Assembly: GCA_000526435.1 (NCBI GenBank)
Contig: JAGB01000002.1
Location: 62,001-126,000 of the forward strand
Direction: 5' to 3'
DNA from: Caldicoprobacter oshimai DSM 21659
GTDB lineage: Bacteria > Bacillota > Clostridia > Caldicoprobacterales > Caldicoprobacteraceae
Length of the DNA stretch: 64,000 nucleotides
Shown here: piece after piece, positions 1 to 8,687 of the stretch
Position numbering within the stretch: the first letter of the stretch is position 1
Layout: every line of letters starts with the position of its first letter
The notes under the pieces: generated by a model
The model's input: only the letters and a program-made list of their open reading frames with translations
What the model was told of the DNA's origin: nothing
Databases searched by the model: none
Position numbers and translations under genes: made by a program

Positions 1-128
1 TACAGCACCGAATGATGAAACTGCTTTAGAGATGTTGTATGAACTTAAAAAAAATGGGAGAAAGAATACCCTTATGCATTCCGCAAAGGAGCCAAAGGCT
101 CCCATACACAAAATTATTTACACTTCCT
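1..128 (+). pseudogene. IS256-family (mutator-type) transposase remnant with right IS end
   Basis: Frame 2 from base 2 reads TAPNDETALEMLYELKK, which matches the late-middle part of IS256/mutator transposases. An A8 run at 47-54 then breaks the frame. Reading on in the next frame gives KWEKEYPYAFRKGAKG, the expected continuation, so one A is missing. The protein stops short of its usual C-terminal third and runs straight into the IS end: GGAGCC/GGCTCC followed by CATACACAAAA at about 93-116. The same end, inverted, occurs at 21800-21835. This is therefore a decayed, internally deleted element that continues beyond the left window edge. The exact outer end is uncertain by a few bases. Confidence 0.7.
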
Positions 129-168
129 TCTTAGATTCAATTAACTACTATAGATGGTATCATTACCC

Positions 169-861
169 TCAATAATACCTATACCCTCTCCGCGCAATGA
201 ATATCCTGTGGATAAACATCCCGGCCAAAAACCCGCTTATGTGTGCCCACCAGGCTATACCACCCACGCTTCCGCCGCCTATCCACTGTATGACCCCCGA
301 ATACAGCTGGCTTATAAACCACAAAATCAGGTATATGAAGGCCGGCACGTGTATGAACATGGGCAAGAAGAAAAAGAACGGAACCAGGGTCACAATCCTG
401 GAATGAGGGAACAGAATGAAGTAAGCGCCCATGACGCCGGCAATAGCTCCTGAAGCCCCAACGGTAGGCACATTTGATGTGGGGTTGAACAAAAAATGGG
501 TAAATCCCGCCACCAAACCACACAGGATATAGAATATCACAAACCTTATGCTGCCCATTAAATCCTCCACGTTATCGCCAAACAGCCACAGCACCCACAT
601 ATTGCTTAGGAGGTGTACCCAGTTACCGTGAAGAAACATGCTCGAAAAAAGGGGCATGTATGTACTTGCTTCAAAAAACCCGAGCTGTGCTATCGATTTT
701 AAAAACCTGGCAGGTATAAACCCGTACTGGTACACGAACTGTGCAAACCTCACGTCGGGCATCAATGACTGACCTACAAATATCATTACATTGATGACTA
801 TAAGCAGAACTGTTGCCAAGGGTTCGCGCCTGCTGGGTATGGTATCTCTCAATGGAATCAT
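169..861 (-). CDS. Rhomboid-family intramembrane serine protease
   Basis: A 230-residue polytopic membrane protein. The rhomboid catalytic dyad is visible: Ser137 in GASG and His207 in WAHISG. The conserved HGNWVHLLSN stretch (His78, His83, Asn87) matches the oxyanion-side helix of GlpG-type enzymes. At least six hydrophobic segments can be read. Rhomboids cleave transmembrane substrates within the cytoplasmic membrane; the substrate here is unknown. The ATG start has GGGGAA nine bases upstream. The gene is alone on its strand, facing the IS remnant, and is transcribed away from the Wadjet operon, so the two share the intergenic region 862-1157. Confidence 0.9.
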   Translation of the reverse strand: MIPLRDTIPSRREPLATVLLIVINVMIFVGQSLMPDVRFAQFVYQYGFIPARFLKSIAQLGFFEASTYMPLFSSMFLHGNWVHLLSNMWVLWLFGDNVEDLMGSIRFVIFYILCGLVAGFTHFLFNPTSNVPTVGASGAIAGVMGAYFILFPHSRIVTLVPFFFFLPMFIHVPAFIYLILWFISQLYSGVIQWIGGGSVGGIAWWAHISGFLAGMFIHRIFIARRGYRYY

Positions 862-1157
862 GACAATATTCCCCTTCTTCTCTTATAACTATCCATTTTT
901 ATACTACCATTTTTATAAACCGTTTTCAATCGATATTCGCCCAGAATATACAAAAATTGAAAAGCAGCTTTAATTATCAATGGCTATGTGTTAAACTTAT
1001 TATGACAACTCGCCGTACCAATTATTCGACAAAAGGCGAGCCAATATCAATAAAAATAATATTTTGCTTAAAGAAAAGTCCTCTTCAGGCAAGCAGTTTT
1101 GTTAACTGCGATGCCTAATGTCAATAAAATTTGCTTATAAGGAAGGGACAGGCTACC
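862..1157. other. Divergent intergenic region between rhomboid gene and jetA
   Basis: About 296 bases that must hold both divergent promoters. The middle is AT-rich (around 1060-1075). A weak inverted repeat, CTCGCC with GGCGAG, lies around 1010-1050. I see no clear paired -35/-10 hexamers with proper spacing and no small gene. Confidence 0.4.
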
Positions 1158-2612
1158 ATGCATCTTTTTGATGTGCTGCCGCAAAATCTGTTCTCCATTC
1201 TGGCATCCAAAAACAAATATATTTACGCGGATGCGCTGTTCGTGCTGAGAAAGGCCTTCCGCCAGGAGATGACCATAAAGAAGGACGACCTTGTCTCCAT
1301 GCTCATTTCAAACCTGGATGAGAAAATGCTGGGCGTCGATATGTCGGAAGAGCTGGAGGATGCGGAAGAGCCTTTAAATGAAAATAATTTGAACGGTACC
1401 AATGAAAGCAACATCAGCCTATCAGCTATCGCGCACTTTATATTAAGGCGCCTTAAAGACACCGGCTGGATCGATATAGAGTATCAGGATGATTCCTTCG
1501 AGGAAGTGGTTACGCTTCCGGATTATTCCATAAAGCTCATCAACCTGCTATTTTCCTTTACCGACGAAAACTTGAAGGAGTACAATTCCTACGTATTTTC
1601 CACTTACTCGGCCTTAAAGACCGCCCATGAAGAGCAGGAAGACTCCAGCAATTATAACGCACTGCTCACGGCATACGAAAACACCGTCAAGCTGGTGGAT
1701 GAGCTCAAGTCCCTGCACAACAACATCCGCCGCTATCATCAGGCTTTAAGCGAGTTTGCAACGGTAAACGAGGTGCTGAAAGGACACTTTGACGAATACA
1801 AAACCCTGATAAGCGACCGAATATACCACCCCTTGAAGACTCTAGACTCCATCCCTCGCTACAAGGCTCCCATACTCCGGTTCCTGCAGCGCTGGCTGAC
1901 AGACAGCTCGCTGCGCCAGCGTACGGTGGAGCAAGCCATGATGCGCGGTCGATACAAAAGCCGCGAAGAAGGGCATGAAGACGTCATCAGTAAAATTGGA
2001 TATATCATGGACACCTACGAGCGCCTGGACCACATACTTGAAGAGATTGACCGCAAGAACACGGCTTATACCCGGGCATCCGTCGAGAAGATGCGCTATC
2101 TTTTAAACACCGACCGCAGCATCAAGGGAAAGATTGTGGAAATCTTAAAGAGGGTTGCCGACAGTTCACAAGAAAAGCAAGAAGCCCTGGTTGCCAAACT
2201 ACAGGAAGCCGTGGAGTTGTTCCACCAGGGATACATCGACGAGAATTCATTGTATGTAAGGGCTGCACGGCACAAGAAGCTTGAAAGCCCACCCTTGCAG
2301 CTGCCGCCATCCCATGAGGACCATGAAGAGGATATAGTGAAGGAGTTCCTGGACAAAGCCAAAAAAAGCTATAACCACACCAGAATAATGGCTTTTATGA
2401 GAAATATAATGAAGGACTTCGATGTGGTATACAGCCATGAAGTTCCGCTCACCGATGATGAATCCTTCATCCTTCTCATGCTGGCCACCTTAAAGAGTTA
2501 TGACCGTAAGGCGTTCTACAGGGTGGAATTTATGGATGGATACGTATATAATAATGGTTACAGAATCCCCAAAATGAGGTTTATAAGAAAGGACAAGGCC
2601 AATGTGGGTTGA
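1158..2612 (+). CDS. jetA: Wadjet protein JetA (DUF5716-like, kleisin-type subunit)
   Basis: A 484-residue protein opening MHLFDVLPQNLFSILASKN, typical of the JetA family found with SMC-like JetC. In Wadjet, JetA acts as the kleisin (MukF-like) that bridges the JetC heads. The N-terminal 140 residues look like a winged-helix region with an acidic, Asn-rich loop (residues about 60-90). The middle is helical with long polar heptads. I start at ATG 1158, nine bases after GGAAGGG, rather than at the in-frame TTG at 1131. It overlaps jetB by 11 bases. The DUF5716-like sequence suggests the type II branch of Wadjet; that subtype is my inference from memory of the family. Confidence 0.85.
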   Translation: MHLFDVLPQNLFSILASKNKYIYADALFVLRKAFRQEMTIKKDDLVSMLISNLDEKMLGVDMSEELEDAEEPLNENNLNGTNESNISLSAIAHFILRRLKDTGWIDIEYQDDSFEEVVTLPDYSIKLINLLFSFTDENLKEYNSYVFSTYSALKTAHEEQEDSSNYNALLTAYENTVKLVDELKSLHNNIRRYHQALSEFATVNEVLKGHFDEYKTLISDRIYHPLKTLDSIPRYKAPILRFLQRWLTDSSLRQRTVEQAMMRGRYKSREEGHEDVISKIGYIMDTYERLDHILEEIDRKNTAYTRASVEKMRYLLNTDRSIKGKIVEILKRVADSSQEKQEALVAKLQEAVELFHQGYIDENSLYVRAARHKKLESPPLQLPPSHEDHEEDIVKEFLDKAKKSYNHTRIMAFMRNIMKDFDVVYSHEVPLTDDESFILLMLATLKSYDRKAFYRVEFMDGYVYNNGYRIPKMRFIRKDKANVG

Positions 2613-3261
2613 AGAATACGAAAAGCTTAGCAATTCAGAAAAAGAGGAGTTCAGAAGGCTTTTGAACCTTATTCTGTCCCGCACCTTCATCATACGGGAT
2701 GTTTACGATCCCAAAGAAGGGATGATGCGCGTAAACCCCGAATACCGCTTCGTAGAGCGCAACTTTGCGCTGTTCAACGAATACCTGTGGTTCTCCGGCT
2801 GGGCGCTTTACAAGGACAGCCAGTACGGAGTAATTGCCCTTGTGAACACCTACGAGTACAACCGAGTCAGACTTGACCGAAACACCACCCTCATACTATT
2901 CATACTGCGCCTTATATTCGAAGAAGAGCGGGAAAAGGTGACCCTTCGCAAGGAGGTTTTGACTAGCACGGGCCAAATCGTCCATAAAATGCTGACGCTG
3001 GGGCTTATAAAGAAGAAGCCCTCTGACCGTGACCTTGCCGAGGCCTTACGTCAGCTGGCCTATTACAACATCATACAAAAGCTGGAAGGACGGTGGGAAG
3101 ATCCTGATAACAAGCTGCTCATCCTGCCTTCGATACTGTTTGTGGTCACCAATGAAAAGATCAGCCGAATATACGAAACCCTCGGCGATGAAGAGGATTC
3201 CGATCAAGAAAGCGAGGAAACCGAGGACCAAGACATAATAAGAGGCGAGGTGGAAGAATGA
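2602..3261 (+). CDS. jetB: Wadjet protein JetB (KITE/MukE-like subunit)
   Basis: A 219-residue protein between jetA and jetC in the canonical Wadjet order. JetB dimers bind the kleisin JetA in the SMC-like complex. The sequence shows a winged-helix-like fold region (LFILRLIFEEEREKVTL, then a DRDLAEALRQLAYYNII helix). It ends in a strongly acidic tail (residues about 195-219, rich in Glu and Asp). It starts inside the end of jetA and its stop overlaps the jetC start in an ATGA, so translation is coupled on both sides. Function is assigned from the operon position and overall character; no catalytic motif is expected. Confidence 0.85.
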   Translation: MWVEEYEKLSNSEKEEFRRLLNLILSRTFIIRDVYDPKEGMMRVNPEYRFVERNFALFNEYLWFSGWALYKDSQYGVIALVNTYEYNRVRLDRNTTLILFILRLIFEEEREKVTLRKEVLTSTGQIVHKMLTLGLIKKKPSDRDLAEALRQLAYYNIIQKLEGRWEDPDNKLLILPSILFVVTNEKISRIYETLGDEEDSDQESEETEDQDIIRGEVEE

Positions 3262-6200
3262 AAAAGCTCACCAGGCTCCTTCTCATCAACTGGCACTACT
3301 TTTGGAAGGAGCTCATCGAATTTGATACCATAAATTTTTTAACAGGTGCCAACGCCGCCGGAAAGTCCACCATAATTGACGCCATACAGCTTCTGCTGCT
3401 TGGGGACACCAGCGGCCATTTCTTTAACAAGGCCGCCAACGACAAGTCTGCCAGGACGCTCAAAGGCTACCTCTGGGGTGAGATAGGCGACGACGGCGAT
3501 GCCGGATTTAGATACTTAAGAAGCGGCAGGTTCACCAGCTATATAGCCTGTGAGTTTTACGATGACTTCAAAGACAACTGGTTTACCCTTGGAGTGGTGT
3601 TTGACTGCTACGACGACGGCACATTTGAACACCGGTTCTTTATACTGGATGACTCCTTGCCCGAGAACCACTTTATTCAAAACAATACCCCTATGTCTTT
3701 TAAAGAGCTGCGCAGCTACTTTATGAAGAACTACAAAAGAGGGAAGTTCCAGTTTCCAGAGACAAATCGTGGATACCAGGACATACTCAGGGGCAAGCTG
3801 GGTGGCCTCAAATTAAAGTATTTCAGCCTGTTCAAAAAGGCCGTACCCTTCTCCCCCATCGCCGACATCGAGTCCTTCATCACCAATGACGTGTGCGACA
3901 TAAAAGGCCCTGTCGACATAAGCCTTATGCAGGACAACATCCGCTATTACAAGAGGCTGGAACAGGACGCAGAAATGATGATGAAGCGCATAGCCGCCCT
4001 GGAGGATATCCAGCAAAAATACAACGCCTATATGGAAGAAAAGCAGAGGTTTTTGGTACACAGCTACATCATAGAGCGGGCCCAGCTTCAGATGGCGCTT
4101 GATGAGGTGGCACGGCTCGAAAAAGCCTATAGCGACAACCAGCAGAAAATAAACGAAATGGAGGCCAAAATAAACAGCATCAGAGAAAACATAAAAGCGC
4201 TGGAAAAGGAACACGAACAGCTGATAGCCGATAAAATCTCGTCAGATATATACAGAAAAATGGATGCGCTGCAGAGCCAGAAAGCCCGGCTGGAAGAGCA
4301 GCTCCAGCAGCTCAAAGGCGACCTGACACGCACCATAAAACGAATGCGGCATTACGGCAGGGTATGGCGCGAGTGCATACATGCCCTGCAGAGCAGCCAG
4401 ACACCGCAATGCCGTGACGCAGCCCGGACGGCGCAGCTCTCCAAAGCAGAGCCTACCGCCGTGCGGCAAAATGCGCCATGGGACGAACCTCGCGTTTTGA
4501 GCTGGCAGGATATAGAGGCCGACTGGAACAAGCTGATGGAATTCTCTGATCAAGCTTTAACTTATGCCGAGCAGCTGCTCAAAGCCGATAGCGAAATCCT
4601 TGATGCCATGGCCGTTCAGGGGTTTGACGATATAATAACCTTAATAAACAACCTCAAACAGACAGCAGCCAGAATAGGAAATCTTATCGATAGCGCAATA
4701 ATCAAGGCCAAAAGGCTACTGAGTGAACTTGCAGATGAGGTAGAGAATCTAAAACGCGGGATAAAACCCTATGCCCGAAACCTGTTGGAACTTAAAAATG
4801 AAATCTCCTCTGCTCTCTCGGCTAAATACGGCCGTGAAGTGCAGGTACACATTCTGGCCGACCTATTGGAAATACGGGACATGCGCTGGAGGAACGCCGT
4901 AGAAGCTTACCTTCACACTCAAAAGTTTTATCTCATAGTGGAGCCGGAGTACTTCGTGGATGCCTTGAAAGTATATGACAAATTGAAATTTGAAAGAGGC
5001 TTCTATGACCTAGGATTGGTGGATACCGGCAGGCTCGCCGAGCTTAAGCCCGCTGCCATGGAAAACAGCCTGGCACAAGAGGTGGAGACCTCCAACCCCT
5101 ACGCCCGGATGTTCGTCGATTTTGTAATGGGCAACGTCATAAAGTGCGATAAAGTGGAGGACCTGCGGAATTACCCGCGGGCCATAACCGATTCGTGCAT
5201 GCTGTATCAAAATTTCGTGGCACGCCAGCTCCACCCCGACCGCTGGAGAAATCCATATATCGGCCGAAGGGCCATTGAGGAGCAGATTGAAAGCAAAACG
5301 GCACAGATAGCCCAGATTGAAAAAGAAGTAACCAGCCTTGAAAGCATGTCTCAAGGTCTGCGCAGCATATACTCCATGGAGTCCATGAACCTCAATGAGG
5401 CCGAAAACATCTTGGAGGTGCTGGAAAAGAGCAAAGTCATACCCTCCCTGGAAGCAAAGCTTAAGGACATAGTTGATGAACTTGGGAAACTGGACTTAAG
5501 CTGGCTGGCGCAGCTGGACAAAAAGATAAAGGCGATGGAAAAAGAGATTGAAAACCTGAAAAATGAGGAACAAGCCTGCCTGACCGAGCTCATTGGGCTT
5601 AAGACCAAAAACAACGAAATAGCAGAAAATAAGTTGCCTGCAGAAAAGCAGAAAGTCGAATTCTATCGAAACAAAATAAACAGCGAGTTCCCCGGCAATT
5701 GGATTCAGGAGAAGGGCGAACCACGCTTTGAAAAGGAACTGTCCAGCAGGGCTTCGGCTGTCGAAATTTACAATAACTTCTACAGCCAACTGGCCCGGAC
5801 ACAAAGCCAGATGACGAAGAAGAAAGAGGAGCTGGTGGCCGCTCGTTCGGAATACAACCGGGAATACCGCATGTCATACGATATTAACCTCCCCGACAAC
5901 GGGCCCTACGAGAAGGAGCTCAACGAGCTTAAGGCCATCAAGCTGCCCGAATACATGGAGAAGATCAAGGATGCCAAGGAAAAGGCCTACCAGCAGTTCC
6001 GCGACGACTTTTTGGCCAAGCTCAAAGCCAACATAGACATGGTCAAGGAGCAGATTGAAGAGCTCAACACCGCCTTGAAGGAGAGCAGCTTTGGGAATGA
6101 CAGGTACAGGTTTGTAGTAAGCCCCAGGCCGGAGTACCGGCGGTTTTACGACATGATAACTGACGAACTGCTGATGGACGGCTACAACGTGGCGTCACAG

Positions 6201-6776
6201 GTCTTTCTCGAAAAGCATCGAGACGCCATCGAAGAGCTGTTTAAGCAGATCACCAACGTCGACTCGCAACTGGATGCCGATGCCCGGGCTGAGCTGGAAA
6301 AGAACATCAAGCGGTTTACCGACTACAAGACTTATCTTACCTTTGACCTCATAGTCACCGACAGCCAGGACAGGCAACAGCGGCTCTCAAAAACCCTGCA
6401 CAAAAAGTCGGGCGGCGAAACCCAAACCCCCTTCTATATAGCCATGCTGGCCTCGTTTGCCCAGCTGTATCGAACGCGATACAATAACGAGTCGGGCAAT
6501 ACCATTCGGCTTATAATGTTTGACGAGGCTTTCAGCAAGATGGACAGCGACAGAATACAGGAAAGCATCAAACTTCTGCGCAAGTTCGGGCTTCAGGCCA
6601 TACTGTCGGCTCCATCCGAGAAAATAGGCGATATAGCCCCCCTTGTGGACAGAACCCTGTGCGTGATAAGAAACGGGAACAGGTCGTTCGTCAAAGCCTT
6701 TGATGCCAAACGGATAAGGGAGGAGATGTATGAACTACAGGAAGCTGATACTCAACCGGCTGCTGGACAAGTATGA
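3258..6776 (+). CDS. jetC: Wadjet protein JetC (SMC/MukB-like ATPase)
   Basis: An 1172-residue SMC-like protein. Walker A is GANAAGKS at residues 30-37. Two long coiled-coil arms occupy roughly residues 240-500 and 680-960, with a globular hinge-like part between. The signature KKSGGETQ lies near residue 1048 and Walker B, LIMFDEAFSKMD, near 1086. JetC is the motor that recognises and extrudes circular plasmid DNA so that JetD can cut it. All ATPase motifs look intact, so the protein should be active. Its start overlaps jetB by 4 bases. Its last 47 bases also encode the start of jetD in another frame. Confidence 0.93.
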   Translation: MKKLTRLLLINWHYFWKELIEFDTINFLTGANAAGKSTIIDAIQLLLLGDTSGHFFNKAANDKSARTLKGYLWGEIGDDGDAGFRYLRSGRFTSYIACEFYDDFKDNWFTLGVVFDCYDDGTFEHRFFILDDSLPENHFIQNNTPMSFKELRSYFMKNYKRGKFQFPETNRGYQDILRGKLGGLKLKYFSLFKKAVPFSPIADIESFITNDVCDIKGPVDISLMQDNIRYYKRLEQDAEMMMKRIAALEDIQQKYNAYMEEKQRFLVHSYIIERAQLQMALDEVARLEKAYSDNQQKINEMEAKINSIRENIKALEKEHEQLIADKISSDIYRKMDALQSQKARLEEQLQQLKGDLTRTIKRMRHYGRVWRECIHALQSSQTPQCRDAARTAQLSKAEPTAVRQNAPWDEPRVLSWQDIEADWNKLMEFSDQALTYAEQLLKADSEILDAMAVQGFDDIITLINNLKQTAARIGNLIDSAIIKAKRLLSELADEVENLKRGIKPYARNLLELKNEISSALSAKYGREVQVHILADLLEIRDMRWRNAVEAYLHTQKFYLIVEPEYFVDALKVYDKLKFERGFYDLGLVDTGRLAELKPAAMENSLAQEVETSNPYARMFVDFVMGNVIKCDKVEDLRNYPRAITDSCMLYQNFVARQLHPDRWRNPYIGRRAIEEQIESKTAQIAQIEKEVTSLESMSQGLRSIYSMESMNLNEAENILEVLEKSKVIPSLEAKLKDIVDELGKLDLSWLAQLDKKIKAMEKEIENLKNEEQACLTELIGLKTKNNEIAENKLPAEKQKVEFYRNKINSEFPGNWIQEKGEPRFEKELSSRASAVEIYNNFYSQLARTQSQMTKKKEELVAARSEYNREYRMSYDINLPDNGPYEKELNELKAIKLPEYMEKIKDAKEKAYQQFRDDFLAKLKANIDMVKEQIEELNTALKESSFGNDRYRFVVSPRPEYRRFYDMITDELLMDGYNVASQVFLEKHRDAIEELFKQITNVDSQLDADARAELEKNIKRFTDYKTYLTFDLIVTDSQDRQQRLSKTLHKKSGGETQTPFYIAMLASFAQLYRTRYNNESGNTIRLIMFDEAFSKMDSDRIQESIKLLRKFGLQAILSAPSEKIGDIAPLVDRTLCVIRNGNRSFVKAFDAKRIREEMYELQEADTQPAAGQV

Positions 6777-7980
6777 AAGAAGCAGTGCCTATAAAGGCAC
6801 TGCTTCGACGAATCGAAGGATTCTCATAAATTTATGCTCTGACGAATTCCCTGAATATAACATAGAACACACACCCACCAAAGAGCTTATCAATTCGGTG
6901 GTGATGGACCTTGAAAAAGAAGGATTAATCGGATTTGAATGGATGCGCTTTGAGAAAGGCAACATCATCAGCCGCATATGGCTAAAGCTGGACGCGCTGC
7001 CGGAGGCATACCGGCAGGCCGAAAGAGTGCCCAAACGGGAACAGGTGGAAAATGCCCTTGCTATGGTGTACCAGCTCAAAAGCCGCGTCACCTCCCCCTG
7101 GATCCGCAACTTTTTAGAGGATGCTCAAGCATGGATGGAACAAAAGCTGTCCATTCCTCCTTTTCTCCCCGAGGACAGCGACCTTATGCAAAATCTTTTG
7201 AAGGCGCTGCTCTTTATCGATACCAAAGGAGAAGATGAACTGCTCGAGCGGGTGTTCAGCTTAAGGTGCTTCGGCGACTCCAAATACTTCGAAAAAAATC
7301 TGCGCCGAAGGCTGCTGGGAATTCTCAAAAAATACTGGCAGGAAGAAGACCTGCAGGCCGGAGAATGGACCGATGATGAGATTTTGGCCCTCATCGGCAT
7401 TGTCAAGGCTCCCGAACAGGTAGAGTTTTGCGGTAACATGCTGGCCTCCATCCATGGCCAGGCCGTGGATTTCTCCCCTCTGGTACACGGGGTGGCCATC
7501 AACGCCCCAACCATACGCGACCTCGTGATCTCCGATTTGCCGGAAGTAAAGCGCATCCTTTTTATAGAAAACAAGGCCAACTACGTAGATTATGTATTTA
7601 AAAGGAGGACACCTGAGGAGCTGGTGATATACCACGGCGGCTTTTACAGCCCGGTAAAAGGGCTGTTCTTCAAAAAAATATATGATGCCGCTTACAGGCG
7701 CGGCATCACATTTTACCACTGGGGCGACATGGACCTGGGAGGGTTTCAAATATTCAAACGCCTCAAAACGCAAATCATACCCACCCTTCAGCCCTATCTT
7801 ATGGACGTGGATGCGTTTATGTCCATGAAGCGATTTTGGCAGGCCTTTGACAGCAAATACGCCCAAGCCTTGGAAAAGCTACTTGATGACGAGGATTGCA
7901 GGGAGTTTCACCAGCTCATACAGGTCATGCTTAAGGAAAAGGCCAGAGTGGAACAGGAGGCTTTTTTAAGCTGTGAGTGA
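6730..7980 (+). CDS. jetD: Wadjet protein JetD (TOPRIM nuclease subunit)
   Basis: A 416-residue protein with a C-terminal TOPRIM domain. The acidic Glu is in FIENKANY (about residue 280) and the DxD is in HWGDMDLGGF (about 331-340); both are intact. In Wadjet this subunit cleaves the plasmid once JetABC has stalled on it. The N-terminal 250 residues are helical and match the DUF2220/DUF3322 style of JetD. The start lies 47 bases inside jetC. It is supported by an unusually strong site, AGGGAGGAG, four bases before ATG 6730. This is the last gene of the operon; I see no obvious hairpin terminator after it. Confidence 0.9.
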   Translation: MNYRKLILNRLLDKYERSSAYKGTASTNRRILINLCSDEFPEYNIEHTPTKELINSVVMDLEKEGLIGFEWMRFEKGNIISRIWLKLDALPEAYRQAERVPKREQVENALAMVYQLKSRVTSPWIRNFLEDAQAWMEQKLSIPPFLPEDSDLMQNLLKALLFIDTKGEDELLERVFSLRCFGDSKYFEKNLRRRLLGILKKYWQEEDLQAGEWTDDEILALIGIVKAPEQVEFCGNMLASIHGQAVDFSPLVHGVAINAPTIRDLVISDLPEVKRILFIENKANYVDYVFKRRTPEELVIYHGGFYSPVKGLFFKKIYDAAYRRGITFYHWGDMDLGGFQIFKRLKTQIIPTLQPYLMDVDAFMSMKRFWQAFDSKYAQALEKLLDDEDCREFHQLIQVMLKEKARVEQEAFLSCE

Positions 7981-8072
7981 CGGCAGCCCAGTAAATAAAA
8001 TCCTCACTGCACAACCTTATTCACAACAATCTACTCACGACAAAACTTTCTTTAATACTGAAACATAAAAAG

Positions 8073-8489
8073 CTATTTTATTGCACCCTTTATGGATTGT
8101 ATATATTTCGCATAATCCTTATCAGCCTTACTAATATGGTTCACAAACCAATCTACGATTTTTTTGTTAAACTGAACAATGAAAGGAAGAGTCGCCCCCT
8201 CCTGATCAAACTTCCTTTTCATCCCCTCAACTTCCTGCAAAAAGAACTGGTGCAATTTCAGATGTTCTTCATATTTGGGGTAATTGTGCTTTTTCTGATA
8301 TTCCTGCTCATAGTTAAAATGCGTTATAACGTAATCTGAAAGAAAGTCAAGGGTGTTGCCGATTTCCTGTTTAGCCCTACCGGCAGCGCTGGCCTCCAGC
8401 AACTTATTCATGGCCTCCACCAGGGACTTGTGTTGATTGTCAATTTCATCAATTCCGATCTCCAGATCCTTCCTCCACTTTATGGCCAT
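8073..8489 (-). CDS. Bacteriohemerythrin
   Basis: A 138-residue four-helix di-iron protein. All the usual ligands can be placed: His20 (IDNQH), His57 (THFNYE), Glu61, His76, His80, His118 (NHIS) and Asp123. Such proteins bind O2 reversibly in the cytoplasm and in anaerobes are thought to buffer or sense oxygen. A paralogue of the same length with the same ligand spacing lies at 58839-59255. The gene is monocistronic, with the Wadjet operon converging on it from the left. An AAGGGGC site precedes the ATG. Confidence 0.93.
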   Translation of the reverse strand: MAIKWRKDLEIGIDEIDNQHKSLVEAMNKLLEASAAGRAKQEIGNTLDFLSDYVITHFNYEQEYQKKHNYPKYEEHLKLHQFFLQEVEGMKRKFDQEGATLPFIVQFNKKIVDWFVNHISKADKDYAKYIQSIKGAIK

Positions 8490-8632
8490 CTTTTAAAGCC
8501 CCTTTCTGCATAAAATTGTTTTTTATATAGTTTTATATATTTTTTAAACACCTTTCGTCAATATAAAACGGACATAAAGCTAAAAATTCTCCGTTATTTC
8601 CCATATTCAATGACGGCCTCTCTTCAATAAAT

Positions 8633-8648
8633 TTAGGGCCCTCCCTAA
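8633..8648 (-). terminator. Weak terminator candidate after the ABC exporter gene
   Basis: Reading on the minus strand, TTAGGG and CCCTAA form a 6-bp stem with a 4-base loop about 40 bases after the exporter stop. It is followed by ATTTATT rather than a pure T-run. It is a plausible but weak intrinsic terminator. Confidence 0.35.
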
Positions 8649-8687
8649 GCAGATGCACACAGGAGTTTATCCCTGCGTTTAGGTTCA

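Noticed and set aside
1010-1050. Operator or terminator from the CTCGCC/GGCGAG repeat before jetA
   Set aside because: Six-base arms with a loop of more than 20 bases are likely by chance.
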